Assembly: GCA_937927335.1 (NCBI GenBank)
Contig: CALBDU010000004.1
Coordinates: 186,001 to 250,000 of the forward strand
Source of the DNA: an uncultured Clostridium sp.
GTDB lineage: Bacteria; Bacillota; Clostridia; Clostridiales; Clostridiaceae
DNA: 64,000 nt
Direction: 5' to 3'
The notes under the pieces were generated by a model, which was given only the letters and a program-made list of their open reading frames with translations, was not told the DNA's origin and ran no database searches. This document shows, piece by piece, positions 43,747-53,041 of this stretch (position 1 is the first letter of the stretch; each line of letters opens with the position of its first letter). A program made the translations under genes and the position numbers.

Positions 43747-45191
43747 TTTCACTGAAGGAAATTTATATAGAAAGACAGGACTGGCTGCTTAGAATTGCCG
43801 TAAAAGAAAATTCAAAGCTCCTGGAATGCTTTGTGGAGGAAGAAAATTGTGAGCCTGTTGCAGGTGAGATCTACAAGGGCATTGTAAAAAATATTATTCC
43901 AGCAATTAAATGTGCATTCCTGGATATTGGACATAAAAAAAATGTATATATGTATCTGGATTCGAAATTTAATAATACAAAAGTTAAAAAAGGCGATGAG
44001 CTTCTGGTGCAGGTAGTGAAGGAGGATACGGAAAACAAGGGTGCCAAGGTCACTAATGCTTTAAGTCTGCCGGGGAGGTATTCTGTGTTGCAGACCTTAT
44101 CAAGAGAACTTGTATTCTCCAAAAAAATTGAAAGTGATGAATATAAGGCAGCCATGGCCAGGGAAATAAAAAGGCCTAAGGATATTGGGCTAATGATAAG
44201 GACAAATGCTGTAAATGTAGGTGTGGAAACCATAAACAAGGAAGTGGAAAACCTATATTCAGAATACCGGGAGCTTGTTAAAAAGGCTGAGTTTACAGCA
44301 AATATAGGTTTGATTTTCAATGATGGCGGCATTTTGGGTAAAGTTTTAAGGGATAAGATTGATTCCGAAACAGCTAAAATGTATGTGAATTCTAAAGAGG
44401 ACCTTCAATTTGTAAATAAGTTTATTCAAAACAACAGTGACGTTGCTCCTGAAATAGTCTTTTATGAGGGTGAAAGAACAATTTTTGATTATTTCGGAAT
44501 AGAAAGGGAAATATTGAATCTCAGGCATGAAAGAGTGAATCTTCCCTGCGGCGGCTATATTGTAATAGATAGAACTGAAGCTATGTATGTCATAGATGTA
44601 AATTCTGGTAAAAATGTTAAAGGAAGCTCAATTGAAAAAACAGCTTACCTAACCAATGTTCAGGCTGCCTCAGAAATTGCAAGGCAGATTATATTAAGAA
44701 ATTTAAGCGGCATTATCGTGGTGGACTTTATTGATATGGATAAAAGGGAATATAAAAAGGAAATTTTATCCTTGATCAGAGCTGCCTTTGAAAATGACAA
44801 GAGCAAAACCACTGTTTATGATTTTACTGAATTAAATCTGGTGCAGATAGCCCGCAGAAGAATCGGAAGATCCATCGGTGAATTTATTGAGGAGGATTGT
44901 GAAGTCTGCAGAGGCAGGGGGAAAAGGGTGAAGTTTTCCTACCTCTGTGTGCTTATGCGAAATGAAATAGTCAGACTCAATAACAGCAGGGAGGTAAAGG
45001 ATATACATATAAGAATGCCCTATAGCTATGAAGATGATATTAAAACTGACGTATCCAACTTTATAACCAGTATAGGAGCCATGGATAAAACGGTTTATTT
45101 AACCTTTTTCAACGGTGAGACCTTCAGGCTGGAGCCTTTGATTTTTGATTCCCAGCTGCAAGGCCTGCAGCAGTTCAAGATTTATGGTTAA
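43743..45191 (+). CDS. rng: Ribonuclease E/G family protein
   Basis: This 482-aa protein has an N-terminal S1-like domain (about 38-120: GEIYKGIVKNIIPAIKCAFLDIG), the RNase H-like/DNase I-like catalytic core with metal-binding Asp in VIDVNSGK and VVDFIDMD, and a zinc-link Cys pair CEVCRGRG. It cuts single-stranded RNA in rRNA maturation and mRNA decay. GTG 43743 overlaps the previous stop. The order rng then rplU is conserved in Firmicutes and proteobacteria. Confidence 0.93.
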   Translation: MISLKEIYIERQDWLLRIAVKENSKLLECFVEEENCEPVAGEIYKGIVKNIIPAIKCAFLDIGHKKNVYMYLDSKFNNTKVKKGDELLVQVVKEDTENKGAKVTNALSLPGRYSVLQTLSRELVFSKKIESDEYKAAMAREIKRPKDIGLMIRTNAVNVGVETINKEVENLYSEYRELVKKAEFTANIGLIFNDGGILGKVLRDKIDSETAKMYVNSKEDLQFVNKFIQNNSDVAPEIVFYEGERTIFDYFGIEREILNLRHERVNLPCGGYIVIDRTEAMYVIDVNSGKNVKGSSIEKTAYLTNVQAASEIARQIILRNLSGIIVVDFIDMDKREYKKEILSLIRAAFENDKSKTTVYDFTELNLVQIARRRIGRSIGEFIEEDCEVCRGRGKRVKFSYLCVLMRNEIVRLNNSREVKDIHIRMPYSYEDDIKTDVSNFITSIGAMDKTVYLTFFNGETFRLEPLIFDSQLQGLQQFKIYG

Positions 45192-45196
45192 AATGC

Positions 45197-45225
45197 TTTA
45201 CAAAAAAAATCAGATATGTTACAAT
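45197..45225 (+). promoter_or_regulatory. Promoter of rplU-prp-rpmA
   Basis: TTTACA (45197-45202), 17-bp spacer, TACAAT (45220-45225). It lies shortly after the rng stop and ahead of the L21 leader. Confidence 0.7.
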
Positions 45226-45300
45226 GGCATTTGTAGACCGCTCATAACAGGTTTTTAAACATATTTTATGTACCTGCAATGGCGAGACTGGATAGGGGAG
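45226..45300 (+). promoter_or_regulatory. Ribosomal L21 leader
   Basis: The untranslated leader of rplU has ACCGCTCATAACAGGTTTTT followed by ACCTGCAATGGCGAGACTGG, in which AACAGGT pairs with ACCTGCA-type sequence to form a stem. This matches the Firmicutes L21 leader pattern thought to let L21 control its own operon. Boundaries are approximate. Confidence 0.7.
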
Positions 45301-45309
45301 GTGTATTTA

Positions 45310-45624
45310 ATGTACGCAGTTTTAGTTACTGGAGGAAAGCAATACAAGGTTTCAGAAGGAGACGTAATATACGTTGAAAAGCTGAATGCCGAGGTTGATT
45401 CTAATGTTGATTTTGACAACATACTTATGGTTAGCAAGGCTGATGGCCAGGTAGTTGTTGGAAAGCCTGCTGTTGAAGGCGCAAAGGTTTCAGCAAAGGT
45501 TTTAGCTCAGGGAAAAAACAAAAAAGTTCTTGTTTTCAAGTATAAGAGAAAGCTCGACTACAGAAAAAGACAGGGACACAGACAGCCATACACAAAACTT
45601 CAAATTGAAAAAATTGAAGCTTAA
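45310..45624 (+). CDS. rplU: 50S ribosomal protein L21
   Basis: This 104-aa protein starts [20 protein letters not shown] and ends with [24 protein letters not shown], both canonical. The ATG at 45310 lies 7-8 nt after GGGAGGTG; an in-frame ATG 14 codons earlier belongs to the leader RNA. The operon continues with prp and rpmA. Confidence 0.97.
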   Translation: MYAVLVTGGKQYKVSEGDVIYVEKLNAEVDSNVDFDNILMVSKADGQVVVGKPAVEGAKVSAKVLAQGKNKKVLVFKYKRKLDYRKRQGHRQPYTKLQIEKIEA

Positions 45625-45626
45625 TA

Positions 45627-45953
45627 ATGGTTAAGACTGTATTTTCAAGGGTATCGAACAAACTAGTTGAATTTAAGGCGGCAGGCCACGCAGGCTATGC
45701 GGAGGCAGGTTACGACCTGGTATGCAGTGCTGTATCGGCAAGTACTATCATGATTGCTAATGGAATAACGGACATATTAAAGGTGCCCGCAGCCATAAGT
45801 TGTGAAGATGGATTTTTGCATATCAATCTCAGAGGGCTCTCTGAGGAGGAACTTGAAAAATGCCAAATTTTGATGGAAACCATGTTGTCAGGCCTGGAAT
45901 GTATGGAACAAAGTTACGGTAAATATATAAAAGTATTGGTAGAGGAGGTGTAG
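45627..45953 (+). CDS. prp: Ribosomal-processing cysteine protease Prp
   Basis: This 108-aa protein has the catalytic His21 and Cys33 in [21 protein letters not shown]. Prp removes the N-terminal extension of L27 before the protein enters the ribosome. It lies between rplU and rpmA, 2 nt after the former and 4 nt before the latter. It could be misnamed as a generic ribosomal-processing or YsxB protein. Its substrate site is visible in the next gene. Confidence 0.93.
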   Translation: MVKTVFSRVSNKLVEFKAAGHAGYAEAGYDLVCSAVSASTIMIANGITDILKVPAAISCEDGFLHINLRGLSEEELEKCQILMETMLSGLECMEQSYGKYIKVLVEEV

Positions 45954-45957
45954 TACC

Positions 45958-46269
45958 ATGTTACTTATGAACCTTCAGTTATTTGCTCATAAAAAAGGAG
46001 TAGGTAGCTCAAGAAACGGAAGAGACAGTGAATCCAAGAGACTTGGAACTAAGAGCGCAGACGGCCAGTTCGTTTTAGCTGGAAATATATTAGTTAGACA
46101 AAGAGGAACTAAAATTCATCCTGGTAATAATGTAGGTAGAGGATCAGACGATACACTATTTGCAAAAATAGATGGTGTTGTTAAATACGAAAGACTTGGA
46201 AGAGACAAGAAAAAAGCTAGCGTATATCCTTTAGATATAGAAATTATTGATGAAGTTGTAGCTGAATAG
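45958..46269 (+). CDS. rpmA: 50S ribosomal protein L27 with Prp-cleaved extension
   Basis: This 103-aa protein starts with the extension [10 protein letters not shown], then [20 protein letters not shown] of mature L27. The sequence [10 protein letters not shown] is the Prp cleavage site. ATG 45958 follows GGAGGTG; ATG 45967 could serve as an alternative but would lack spacing. The mature N-terminus reaches the peptidyl transferase centre, which is why removal is needed. Confidence 0.96.
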   Translation: MLLMNLQLFAHKKGVGSSRNGRDSESKRLGTKSADGQFVLAGNILVRQRGTKIHPGNNVGRGSDDTLFAKIDGVVKYERLGRDKKKASVYPLDIEIIDEVVAE

Positions 46270-46277
46270 TAACTTTT

Positions 46278-46306
46278 AAGGCACCCTTATTTGGGTGCCT
46301 TTTTTA
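46278..46306 (+). terminator. Intrinsic terminator after rpmA
   Basis: AAGGCACCC (46278-46286) pairs with GGGTGCCTT (46293-46301), loop TTATTT, then T-run. obg follows in the same direction and may be reached by read-through. Confidence 0.88.
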
Positions 46307-46325
46307 AAATAAGGAGGTAGGTTAT

Positions 46326-47600
46326 ATGTTTATAGATACCGCCAAGGTGTTTGTAAAATCGGGAGACGGCGGCAATGGCGCAATATCCTTCAGAAGAGAA
46401 AAATATGTTCCTTTAGGCGGACCTGACGGTGGCGACGGTGGCAGGGGAGGCGACGTGGTGCTCCAGGTTGATCCCAACATGACAACATTGCTGGATTTCA
46501 CCTATCATAGAAAATATAAGGCTGAAAGAGGAACTAACGGCTCCGGCTCCAAGTGCTACGGCAAGGATGGAGAAAACATGATAATTAAGGTACCAATGGG
46601 CACGGTAATCAGGGATGTGGAGTCAAATAAGGTCATGGCGGATTTATCGCATCCAGATGATAAATATGTGGTTGCCAAAGGCGGAAAGGGCGGAAAGGGC
46701 AATGCCAGATTTACTACACCTACCAGACAGGCGCCAGACTTTGCAGAGCCTGGAATGCCTGGGGAGGAAAGATGGATTAATCTTGAGCTGAAGCTTTTAG
46801 CGGACGTGGGACTTGTAGGCTTCCCTAACGTTGGTAAATCCACACTGCTTTCAGTGGTATCAAAGGCAAGACCGAAAATTGCAAATTACCACTTTACCAC
46901 ATTGAGCCCTAACCTTGGCGTGGTTGCCGTACCAGGTATGCAGAGCTTTGTCATAGCGGACATACCAGGTATAATTGAAGGAGCGGCAGAAGGCGTGGGC
47001 CTTGGGCTGGACTTCCTAAGGCACATAGAAAGAACAAGGATTCTAATACACGTGGTTGATATTTCTGGATTGGAAGGAAGAGATCCTTATGAGGATTTTC
47101 TCAAAATAAATGAAGAGCTTAAAAAATATAGTGTGAAGCTCTGGGATAGGCCTCAGATAATTGCAGCCAACAAATGTGATATGCTGGAGGATGACAGCAA
47201 TTTTGAAGAGTTCAGCAAAAAGATAAAGGAACTGGGATATGATAAGGTATTTAAAATATCTGCAGCTACAAACCAAGGAGTAGAGGAGCTAATGAAGGAA
47301 GCAGGAAGGCTTTTGAGCACAATTCCTGTAACCGATATGGAAATAAGCGAAGAAGAAAAATTTATTCCAGAGGAAAAGCGATTTACCTATACCATCAGAA
47401 AAGAAGGAGACACCTTCTATGTGGAGGGAAGCTTTGTGGATAGGCTTCTGGCCAGTGTTAATGTAAATGACCCTAATGAACTGAGGTATTTCCATAAGGT
47501 GCTTCAGAACAAGGGAGTTCTTGATGAGCTTAAGGAAATGGGCATTGAGGATGGCAACATGGTAAATCTTAACGGCTTTGAATTTGAGTTTTTAGTTTAA
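46326..47600 (+). CDS. obg: GTPase Obg/CgtA
   Basis: This 424-aa protein has the glycine-rich Obg fold (residues 1-158, [14 protein letters not shown]), a G domain (G1 [10 protein letters not shown]3 [10 protein letters not shown]4 NKCD) and a C-terminal OCT domain. It acts in 50S assembly and stress control, and in Bacillus it is needed for sporulation. ATG 46326 follows AAGGAGGTAGG. Position after L21-L27 is universal. Confidence 0.97.
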   Translation: MFIDTAKVFVKSGDGGNGAISFRREKYVPLGGPDGGDGGRGGDVVLQVDPNMTTLLDFTYHRKYKAERGTNGSGSKCYGKDGENMIIKVPMGTVIRDVESNKVMADLSHPDDKYVVAKGGKGGKGNARFTTPTRQAPDFAEPGMPGEERWINLELKLLADVGLVGFPNVGKSTLLSVVSKARPKIANYHFTTLSPNLGVVAVPGMQSFVIADIPGIIEGAAEGVGLGLDFLRHIERTRILIHVVDISGLEGRDPYEDFLKINEELKKYSVKLWDRPQIIAANKCDMLEDDSNFEEFSKKIKELGYDKVFKISAATNQGVEELMKEAGRLLSTIPVTDMEISEEEKFIPEEKRFTYTIRKEGDTFYVEGSFVDRLLASVNVNDPNELRYFHKVLQNKGVLDELKEMGIEDGNMVNLNGFEFEFLV

Positions 47601-47615
47601 ACAGGAGGTACGGTT

Positions 47616-47912
47616 ATGATAACAAGTAAACAGAGAAGCTATCTCAGATCTTTAGCCAACAATATGAATCCCATATTTAACGTTGGAAAGGATGGAATCC
47701 AGGAAGCATTTATCAAACAGGTTGATGATGCCCTGGAAGCCAGGGAACTAATAAAGATTTCAGTGCTGAACAACAGCGGCTTTAAGGCCAGGGAAGCTTC
47801 TGACATATTATGTGAAGCCCTGAACTGCCAGGGAGTTCAGGCTATAGGAAATAAACTGGTGCTTTACAGGAAGTCCAGTAAAAATCCTAAAATAGAGTTC
47901 CCTGAGCCATAG
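47616..47912 (+). CDS. yhbY: YhbY-type RNA-binding protein (CRS1-YhbY domain)
   Basis: This 98-aa protein has ITSKQRSYLRSLANNMNPIFNVGKDG and the GxxG-like segment, both typical. It binds pre-ribosomal RNA in 50S assembly. It lies between obg and nadD, 15 nt and 2 nt away respectively, as in Bacillus (yqeI). Confidence 0.93.
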   Translation: MITSKQRSYLRSLANNMNPIFNVGKDGIQEAFIKQVDDALEARELIKISVLNNSGFKAREASDILCEALNCQGVQAIGNKLVLYRKSSKNPKIEFPEP

Positions 47913-47914
47913 GC

Positions 47915-48499
47915 ATGAAGAAAAAAGCAATATTTGGGGGGACCTTCGATCCTATACACAATGCACATCTATATGTTGCACACAGGGCGGTAGAGGATCT
48001 GGCCCTAAATTCAGTTATTTTCATGCCCAGTGCAAGGCCTCCTCATAAGCTTGAAAAAAATATCACCCACCCATATTTAAGATATGAGATGGTTAAGATG
48101 GCAATTCGCGGTGAACCCAAATTTGAAATAAGCGATTATGAATTAAACAGCAAATCCTTGAGCTACACATATAAAACCCTGGAGTATTTCAATGAGCTTG
48201 AAAAGGACACCCAATGGTATTTCCTTACCGGCCTTGACTGCCTTATGGAGGTAGAGAACTGGAAAAATACAGATAAAATATTTGAATTATGTCATTTTGT
48301 CGTATATAATAGGCTTGGATACGATTTTAGTGATGTGAAGAAAAGCAAGTATTTTAACAGGTCCATTTTTCTTGATATGCCAGTTCTTGACATATCCTCC
48401 ACCAGAATAAGGGAGGATATTGCTGCAGGCAGAAATGTCAGCAGCCTTTTGCCGGAAAGCGTGAATAACTTAATAATACAATTTAATTTGTATAAGTAA
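47915..48499 (+). CDS. nadD: Nicotinate-nucleotide adenylyltransferase
   Basis: This 194-aa nucleotidyltransferase has IFGGTFDPIHNAHLYVAHRA (substrate binding with the HxGH-type motif modified to HNAH) and the C-terminal ISSTRIREDIAAG. It adenylates nicotinate mononucleotide for NAD synthesis. The ATG follows the yhbY stop by 2 nt; the binding site GGCATG... is poor, so coupling is likely. Confidence 0.95.
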   Translation: MKKKAIFGGTFDPIHNAHLYVAHRAVEDLALNSVIFMPSARPPHKLEKNITHPYLRYEMVKMAIRGEPKFEISDYELNSKSLSYTYKTLEYFNELEKDTQWYFLTGLDCLMEVENWKNTDKIFELCHFVVYNRLGYDFSDVKKSKYFNRSIFLDMPVLDISSTRIREDIAAGRNVSSLLPESVNNLIIQFNLYK

Positions 48500-48512
48500 A
48501 GGGTGATATTTA

Positions 48513-49085
48513 ATGTGGAGTGAGGGTAAAATAATTGAGTATCTGGGCGCAAATCTCAGGCCCAAAAGGTTTGAACATTCGCTAAGTGTCAGGGACACGG
48601 CAGTAGAGCTTGCAAAACTCTATAAGCTGGATGTGGATAAAGCCCGGTTGGCCGGTCTGGTTCATGACTGTGCCAAGGATAAATCTGGTGAGGAGCTTCT
48701 GGAAATTGCATGCAGCAGCGGCATGGAAATTGGAGAAGTGTGTATGGATAGTCCAAAGCTGCTTCATGGAGCAGTGGGTGCAATTATAGCAAAGGAAGTA
48801 ATGGGCATTGAGGATCAGGATATTTTTAATGCTGTGTTTTACCATACCACTGGAAGAAAAGAAATGAGCGGACTGGAAAAAATTATTTATATAGCTGATT
48901 ATGTTGAACCCTTAAGAGAATTTCCCGGAGTTGAGGATATGAGAAAGGCAGTATATGAGGACTTGGATAAGACTCTTATATATGCCTTTGATTCCACAAT
49001 TAAGTATGTTATAGAAAAAGGGCAGATGATTCACCCTGATTCAATTCAGGGAAGAAATTATCTTATCCTGGAAAGTCGCAGGTGA
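48513..49085 (+). CDS. yqeK: YqeK HD-domain diadenosine tetraphosphate hydrolase
   Basis: This 190-aa HD-domain protein has RPKRFEHSLSVRDTA, the metal motif GLVHDCAKD, H in LLHGAVGA, and IIYIADYVEPLRE. In Bacillus and Staphylococcus YqeK hydrolyses Ap4A to ADP. It is followed by an LCP gene, overlapping by 4 nt, in place of the immediately adjacent rsfS seen in Bacillus. Confidence 0.92.
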   Translation: MWSEGKIIEYLGANLRPKRFEHSLSVRDTAVELAKLYKLDVDKARLAGLVHDCAKDKSGEELLEIACSSGMEIGEVCMDSPKLLHGAVGAIIAKEVMGIEDQDIFNAVFYHTTGRKEMSGLEKIIYIADYVEPLREFPGVEDMRKAVYEDLDKTLIYAFDSTIKYVIEKGQMIHPDSIQGRNYLILESRR

Positions 49086-50359
49086 AGAGCTTGGGAAGAA
49101 AGCCAAAGAAAAGATTTAGAATGCTTATAGCTATTTCCTTTATCCTGGTGGTGATGCTTTGCCTGGGAGGCTTTGTTTATTCCTACCTTCTTAATTTTAG
49201 TTCGGATTCCAAAGGTACAGATTCCACAGATTCGGGGCCCAATTATACCACTGAGGTTAAGGATGACGGCATTGTGAATATATTAATAACCGGAGTGGAT
49301 ATTGGAGATACTAAAGTTAATGTGGCTGAAGACCAGAGAAGGACTGACACAATAATTCTGCTTAACTATAATCCGAAAACCGAAGAAATTCATGTGGTAT
49401 CAATACCAAGAGACACTCTTATTAAAATTAAGGGGCAGAATCAGAAAATAAATGCTGCCAATGCTCTTGGAGGAAAAAATTATGTAGTTACAGCAGTGGA
49501 AGATCTATTAAATGTAGATATCAACTATACCGCCAGAATCAATTATGCAGGCTTTAGAAAGATCATTGACGCTATAGGCGGTGTGGATATGTACATTGCC
49601 CAAAATATGATATATGACGATGCCAGCCAGAATCTGCACATATATTTTAGAAAAGGTCAGACCGTTCATCTTGATGGAGAAAAGGCAGAGGAATTTTTTA
49701 GATGGAGAAAGAACAATGATGGTTCTGGTCTTGCGGATGGAGACCTTGGAAGGATTAACAACCAGCACCTTTTTATCGAAAAGGTAATGGAGAAATTTAA
49801 GAGTGCGGCTATTGTTACAAAGATCCCATCCATTATGGCCATAGTTCCTAAGTATGTAACCACCAATATGTCTCCTGATGATATTTTAAAGTATGCATAT
49901 AAATTTGTGAAAATTGACAAATCAAAGATAACAATGGCTACTTTAAAGGGTACTACCCCCATGATTAACAATGTATCATACTTCGTTTACAGTGAAAAGG
50001 ATAATGCACAGCTTCTTTCTGTTATAAGAGGCGAAACATCCTCTGCAGAGGTAGCAGAGTCACAGGTGAAGCTAGACAAATCCAAGCTGAAAATAGAAGT
50101 TTTGAACGGTACTAATATCAACGGTCTTGCAGCAAACTATGCTGCCAAACTTAAACAGCAAGGCTTCACAAATATCGTTACAGGTAACGGCACAAGGTCG
50201 CAAAGCTCAAAAATGATGCTTTACGGTATAGATAATTCCTTAATGTCCACTGTAAAAAATGAATTCAAAATTGAAAATATTGAAACAAATAGCCAAAAGT
50301 CAGGAAATTTTGATATAATAATATTACTTGGAGAAAATTACAAGCCTTCAGGTAATTGA
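49082..50359 (+). CDS. LCP-family (LytR-CpsA-Psr) cell-wall glycopolymer transferase
   Basis: This 425-aa protein has one membrane helix (about 11-33), an LCP domain (about 65-220: NILITGVDIG, RTDTIILLNYNP, SIPRDTLIKI, RKGQTVHLDGEKAEEFFRWR) and a C-terminal LytR_C domain (about 335-420). LCP enzymes attach teichoic acids or other polymers to peptidoglycan. The GTG start overlaps the yqeK stop. No rsfS gene follows it, unlike many clostridia. Confidence 0.93.
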   Translation: MKSLGRKPKKRFRMLIAISFILVVMLCLGGFVYSYLLNFSSDSKGTDSTDSGPNYTTEVKDDGIVNILITGVDIGDTKVNVAEDQRRTDTIILLNYNPKTEEIHVVSIPRDTLIKIKGQNQKINAANALGGKNYVVTAVEDLLNVDINYTARINYAGFRKIIDAIGGVDMYIAQNMIYDDASQNLHIYFRKGQTVHLDGEKAEEFFRWRKNNDGSGLADGDLGRINNQHLFIEKVMEKFKSAAIVTKIPSIMAIVPKYVTTNMSPDDILKYAYKFVKIDKSKITMATLKGTTPMINNVSYFVYSEKDNAQLLSVIRGETSSAEVAESQVKLDKSKLKIEVLNGTNINGLAANYAAKLKQQGFTNIVTGNGTRSQSSKMMLYGIDNSLMSTVKNEFKIENIETNSQKSGNFDIIILLGENYKPSGN

Positions 50360-50382
50360 TAAATATATAGGAGGGTAATTTC

Positions 50383-50763
50383 ATGGAAAAAACAATAATT
50401 AGTACAACAAAGGCACCTGGTGCAGTAGGACCATATTCACAGGCAGTTGTTGCTGGGAATTTCTTATTTACATCAGGACAGATTCCACTGGATCCCGCTA
50501 CTGGAGATTTAGTTACAGGAGATGTGGCAAAAGCTGCTGAAAGATCTCTTGAAAATTTAAAGGCTGTTTTGGAAGAAGCAGGCTCAAGCTTTGACAAGGT
50601 TGTTAAAACTACTGTATTTTTAACTGATATGAATGATTTTGCAGTGGTTAATGAAGTATACGGAAGATATTTCAAAAAAGATATGCCTGCAAGATCCTGC
50701 GTACAGGTTGCTAAGCTTCCTAAAGGCGCAACAGTTGAAATTGAATTAATTGCATTAGTATAA
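50383..50763 (+). CDS. ridA: RidA-family imine deaminase
   Basis: This 126-aa protein has the family motifs APGAVGPYSQAVVAG, TSGQIPLDP and DMPARSCVQVAKLPKGATVEIE with the arginine that binds the carboxylate. RidA hydrolyses reactive 2-aminoacrylate/imine intermediates to keto acids. ATG 50383 follows GGAGGGTAATTTC. It lies where rsfS is often found after the LCP gene, and is followed by a terminator. Confidence 0.94.
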   Translation: MEKTIISTTKAPGAVGPYSQAVVAGNFLFTSGQIPLDPATGDLVTGDVAKAAERSLENLKAVLEEAGSSFDKVVKTTVFLTDMNDFAVVNEVYGRYFKKDMPARSCVQVAKLPKGATVEIELIALV

Positions 50764-50768
50764 CATTT

Positions 50769-50798
50769 AGGGGCAAGAATTACTTGCTCCTTTTTATT
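50769..50798 (+). terminator. Intrinsic terminator after ridA
   Basis: AGGGGCAAG (50769-50777) pairs with CTTGCTCCT (50783-50791), then TTTTATT. It lies directly ahead of the ribosome binding site of the next gene. Confidence 0.8.
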
Positions 50799-50813
50799 AA
50801 AGGAGAAATAATT

Positions 50814-51713
50814 TTGAATAAAGTTGTTTTGGTGGTAGATGAGATCCACAGCGGGAAAAAGCTCAGAGAATATCTGAAGCATACAGAGGAGCTTTCCAGC
50901 AGACTTATTAGAAGCGCCTCCAGAGATGGACGAATCAGCGTAAACGGTAAAATTGTAACCATGCGCTACGTGGTAAAGGGTGGAGACCGCATTGAGCTTG
51001 ATGTGTCCAAGGACGAGAGCCAGAATATAAATCCTGAGGAAATTCCGCTGGAAATAATATATGAAGATAAGGATGTAATTGTGGTAAACAAGAAGCCCTT
51101 CATGGTGGTGCATCCCACAAAAAGCTATCAGTCAGGAACTTTAGCCAATGGACTCCTATATTATTTCCAGGAGCAAGGTGAGGACTGTATAGTGAGGCTG
51201 GTAAGCAGACTGGACATGAATACCTCGGGGCTCATACTGGTGGCAAAAAACCAGTTTGCACATATGTCTTTAGCAAGGGATATGCATAAGGGGAGTTTTG
51301 ATAAAAGGTATCTGGCAATTGTCCATGGGAATCTTGAAAACAAGGAGGGCACAATAGACGCCCCCATTTACAAGCCTGAGGAGGCTGGAGTGAAGAGAGT
51401 CATTGATGAAAGGGGTCAGAACAGCATAACTCATTACAAGGTGCTGGAAAGTACACCTGAAGCTGACCTGGTGGAGCTGCAGCTGGAAACTGGAAGGACT
51501 CACCAGATACGTGTTCATCTGGCACATTTAGGTCATCCTCTTTTTGGAGATACCCTTTATAACGATGATAAAGAGGATGAATTTATTGACAGGCAGGCAC
51601 TGCATGCATACAAGCTTTCTTTTCCAGGTCCAAGAGACGGAAAGATAATAAGCCTTGAAATTGATATGCCTGAGGATATGAAATTATTGCTGGAAAAGTT
51701 AAGGAATAGATAA
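50814..51713 (+). CDS. RluA-family pseudouridine synthase
   Basis: This 299-aa protein has an S4-like RNA-binding N-terminus (about 14-75: RLIRSASRDGRISVNGKIV), the catalytic motif RLDMNTSGLILVAK with the essential Asp, and the later GRTHQIRVHLAHLGHPLFGD. It converts uridine to pseudouridine in rRNA or tRNA; the exact site cannot be told from sequence. TTG 50814 is 8 nt after AAAGGAG; an upstream in-frame TTG lies in the terminator. Confidence 0.9.
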   Translation: MNKVVLVVDEIHSGKKLREYLKHTEELSSRLIRSASRDGRISVNGKIVTMRYVVKGGDRIELDVSKDESQNINPEEIPLEIIYEDKDVIVVNKKPFMVVHPTKSYQSGTLANGLLYYFQEQGEDCIVRLVSRLDMNTSGLILVAKNQFAHMSLARDMHKGSFDKRYLAIVHGNLENKEGTIDAPIYKPEEAGVKRVIDERGQNSITHYKVLESTPEADLVELQLETGRTHQIRVHLAHLGHPLFGDTLYNDDKEDEFIDRQALHAYKLSFPGPRDGKIISLEIDMPEDMKLLLEKLRNR

Positions 51714-51745
51714 CCGCATTAAGTTATCTATTCCTTATTTTTTTA
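51701..51745. terminator. Shared terminator of convergent RluA and carboxypeptidase genes
   Basis: AAGGAATAGATAA (51701-51713) pairs perfectly with TTATCTATTCCTT (51724-51736), and a T-run follows on the plus strand. The hairpin includes the last codons of both genes. Confidence 0.8.
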
Positions 51746-52926
51746 TTTCTCTTAATTATAAATAATACTATGGAGGCTGTTATTAGTACGGCAAGTGCAG
51801 CGGCAAGATAATAATTCCCAATAATTATCTTATCCAGCTTATGATTAACTGCGCTTTTAAGCTCCAAAGTTCTTGTGAGCTTATTATCCAGGTATACATC
51901 TGCAGATGTAACAGTATCTCCATATGAAAAATATTTCAGGCTTAGATCCCTGTCTGATAGTTTAAGGCTTATTTCCGGGTTTGTGCCCTTTTCCTTCAAA
52001 TAGTAAAAATCATTAGCTGCCAGCAAAGGGACAGTCAGGTTATTTTTCGTATAATTTTCAACAAAATCATCCTTTGAATATATTTTTACATATTCAAAAT
52101 TTGTATATCCGTAATTGAAAAGATTAATGGCATCCTGAAAAAACGTTTTCTGGGTATCGTGCACCAGTGCAACTATGAGCTTATGGCCATTTTTTTCAGA
52201 AACGGAAACGTAGGAATGGGCTGACTGCACTGTGTAGCCTGTTTTGCCTCCCAGACAGTATGGGTAATAGTAGCCTGAGTATTTCTGAATCAGTTTGTTT
52301 TCGTTCCACAAGGGTCTTTCCACTGTACTTTTATTTGATGCAGGGATTTTATAGGACAGTGTTGTGGCTATTTCAGAAAACTCCTTATACTTTGAAAGCT
52401 CCTTTAAAATCAGAGCCAGGTCATAGGCTGAGCTTTTATGATTTTCATCATACAATCCACTGGGATTAACAAAGTTTGTATTTTTGCACCCAAGTTCCTT
52501 TGCTTTTTTATTCATTAGAACAGCAAATTCATCAATACTGCCGCTTATATGTTCAGCCAGAGCTTCCGCACAGTCATTTGCAGAGGGCAGCAGCAGTCCG
52601 TAAAGAAGATCCTTCACCTTAAGCTGTTCTCCCTCAAATATGTAAATTTTACTGCCATCCGCCAGAGGAGGTTTTTTTCCTACAGTGACCACATCATCAA
52701 GTTTGCAGTTTTCCAGAGTTAAAAGGGCAGTCATAACTTTAGTGGTGGAGGCTGGCGGGTATGCCGTATTCATATTCTTTGAATATAATATTTCTCCAGT
52801 GGCGGCATCCATTAAAACAGCGCTGTCTGCAGAAACGGAAGGTTCACTGGAGCTTGCTTCAACATTAGTGGCCAGGGGTGAAAGAATCATGATTAGAAGA
52901 ATAATTAATGCAGTTAATTTTTTCAT
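51724..52926 (-). CDS. D-alanyl-D-alanine carboxypeptidase (DacF-like)
   Basis: This 400-aa protein has a signal peptide (residues 1-25), the serine-protease-type motifs SxxK STTK (60-63), SxN SAN (115-117) and KTG (228-230), and a C-terminal membrane helix (about 370-390) followed by a basic KRNKKIRNR tail. It trims D-alanine from stem peptides on the outer face. ATG 52926 follows GGAGGTAACC; a GTG-type start nine codons earlier overlaps the site. It lies alone on the minus strand, divergent from comEA. Confidence 0.93.
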   Translation of the reverse strand: MKKLTALIILLIMILSPLATNVEASSSEPSVSADSAVLMDAATGEILYSKNMNTAYPPASTTKVMTALLTLENCKLDDVVTVGKKPPLADGSKIYIFEGEQLKVKDLLYGLLLPSANDCAEALAEHISGSIDEFAVLMNKKAKELGCKNTNFVNPSGLYDENHKSSAYDLALILKELSKYKEFSEIATTLSYKIPASNKSTVERPLWNENKLIQKYSGYYYPYCLGGKTGYTVQSAHSYVSVSEKNGHKLIVALVHDTQKTFFQDAINLFNYGYTNFEYVKIYSKDDFVENYTKNNLTVPLLAANDFYYLKEKGTNPEISLKLSDRDLSLKYFSYGDTVTSADVYLDNKLTRTLELKSAVNHKLDKIIIGNYYLAAALAVLITASIVLFIIKRNKKIRNR

Positions 52927-53041
52927 GGTTACCTCCGGTATATTACTAATCACAATTATAGCAAAAAAAAACTGCCTGTGCGACTTTAAATTTAGCTATT
53001 TGTCAATAATTTTAACATTATGGAAGTTTCAGGAGGCATTA

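Noticed and set aside
51724..52953. Longer start for the carboxypeptidase (nine extra codons)
   Set aside because: The upstream start overlaps or precedes the GGAGG site, and the signal peptide begins properly at the ATG of 52926.
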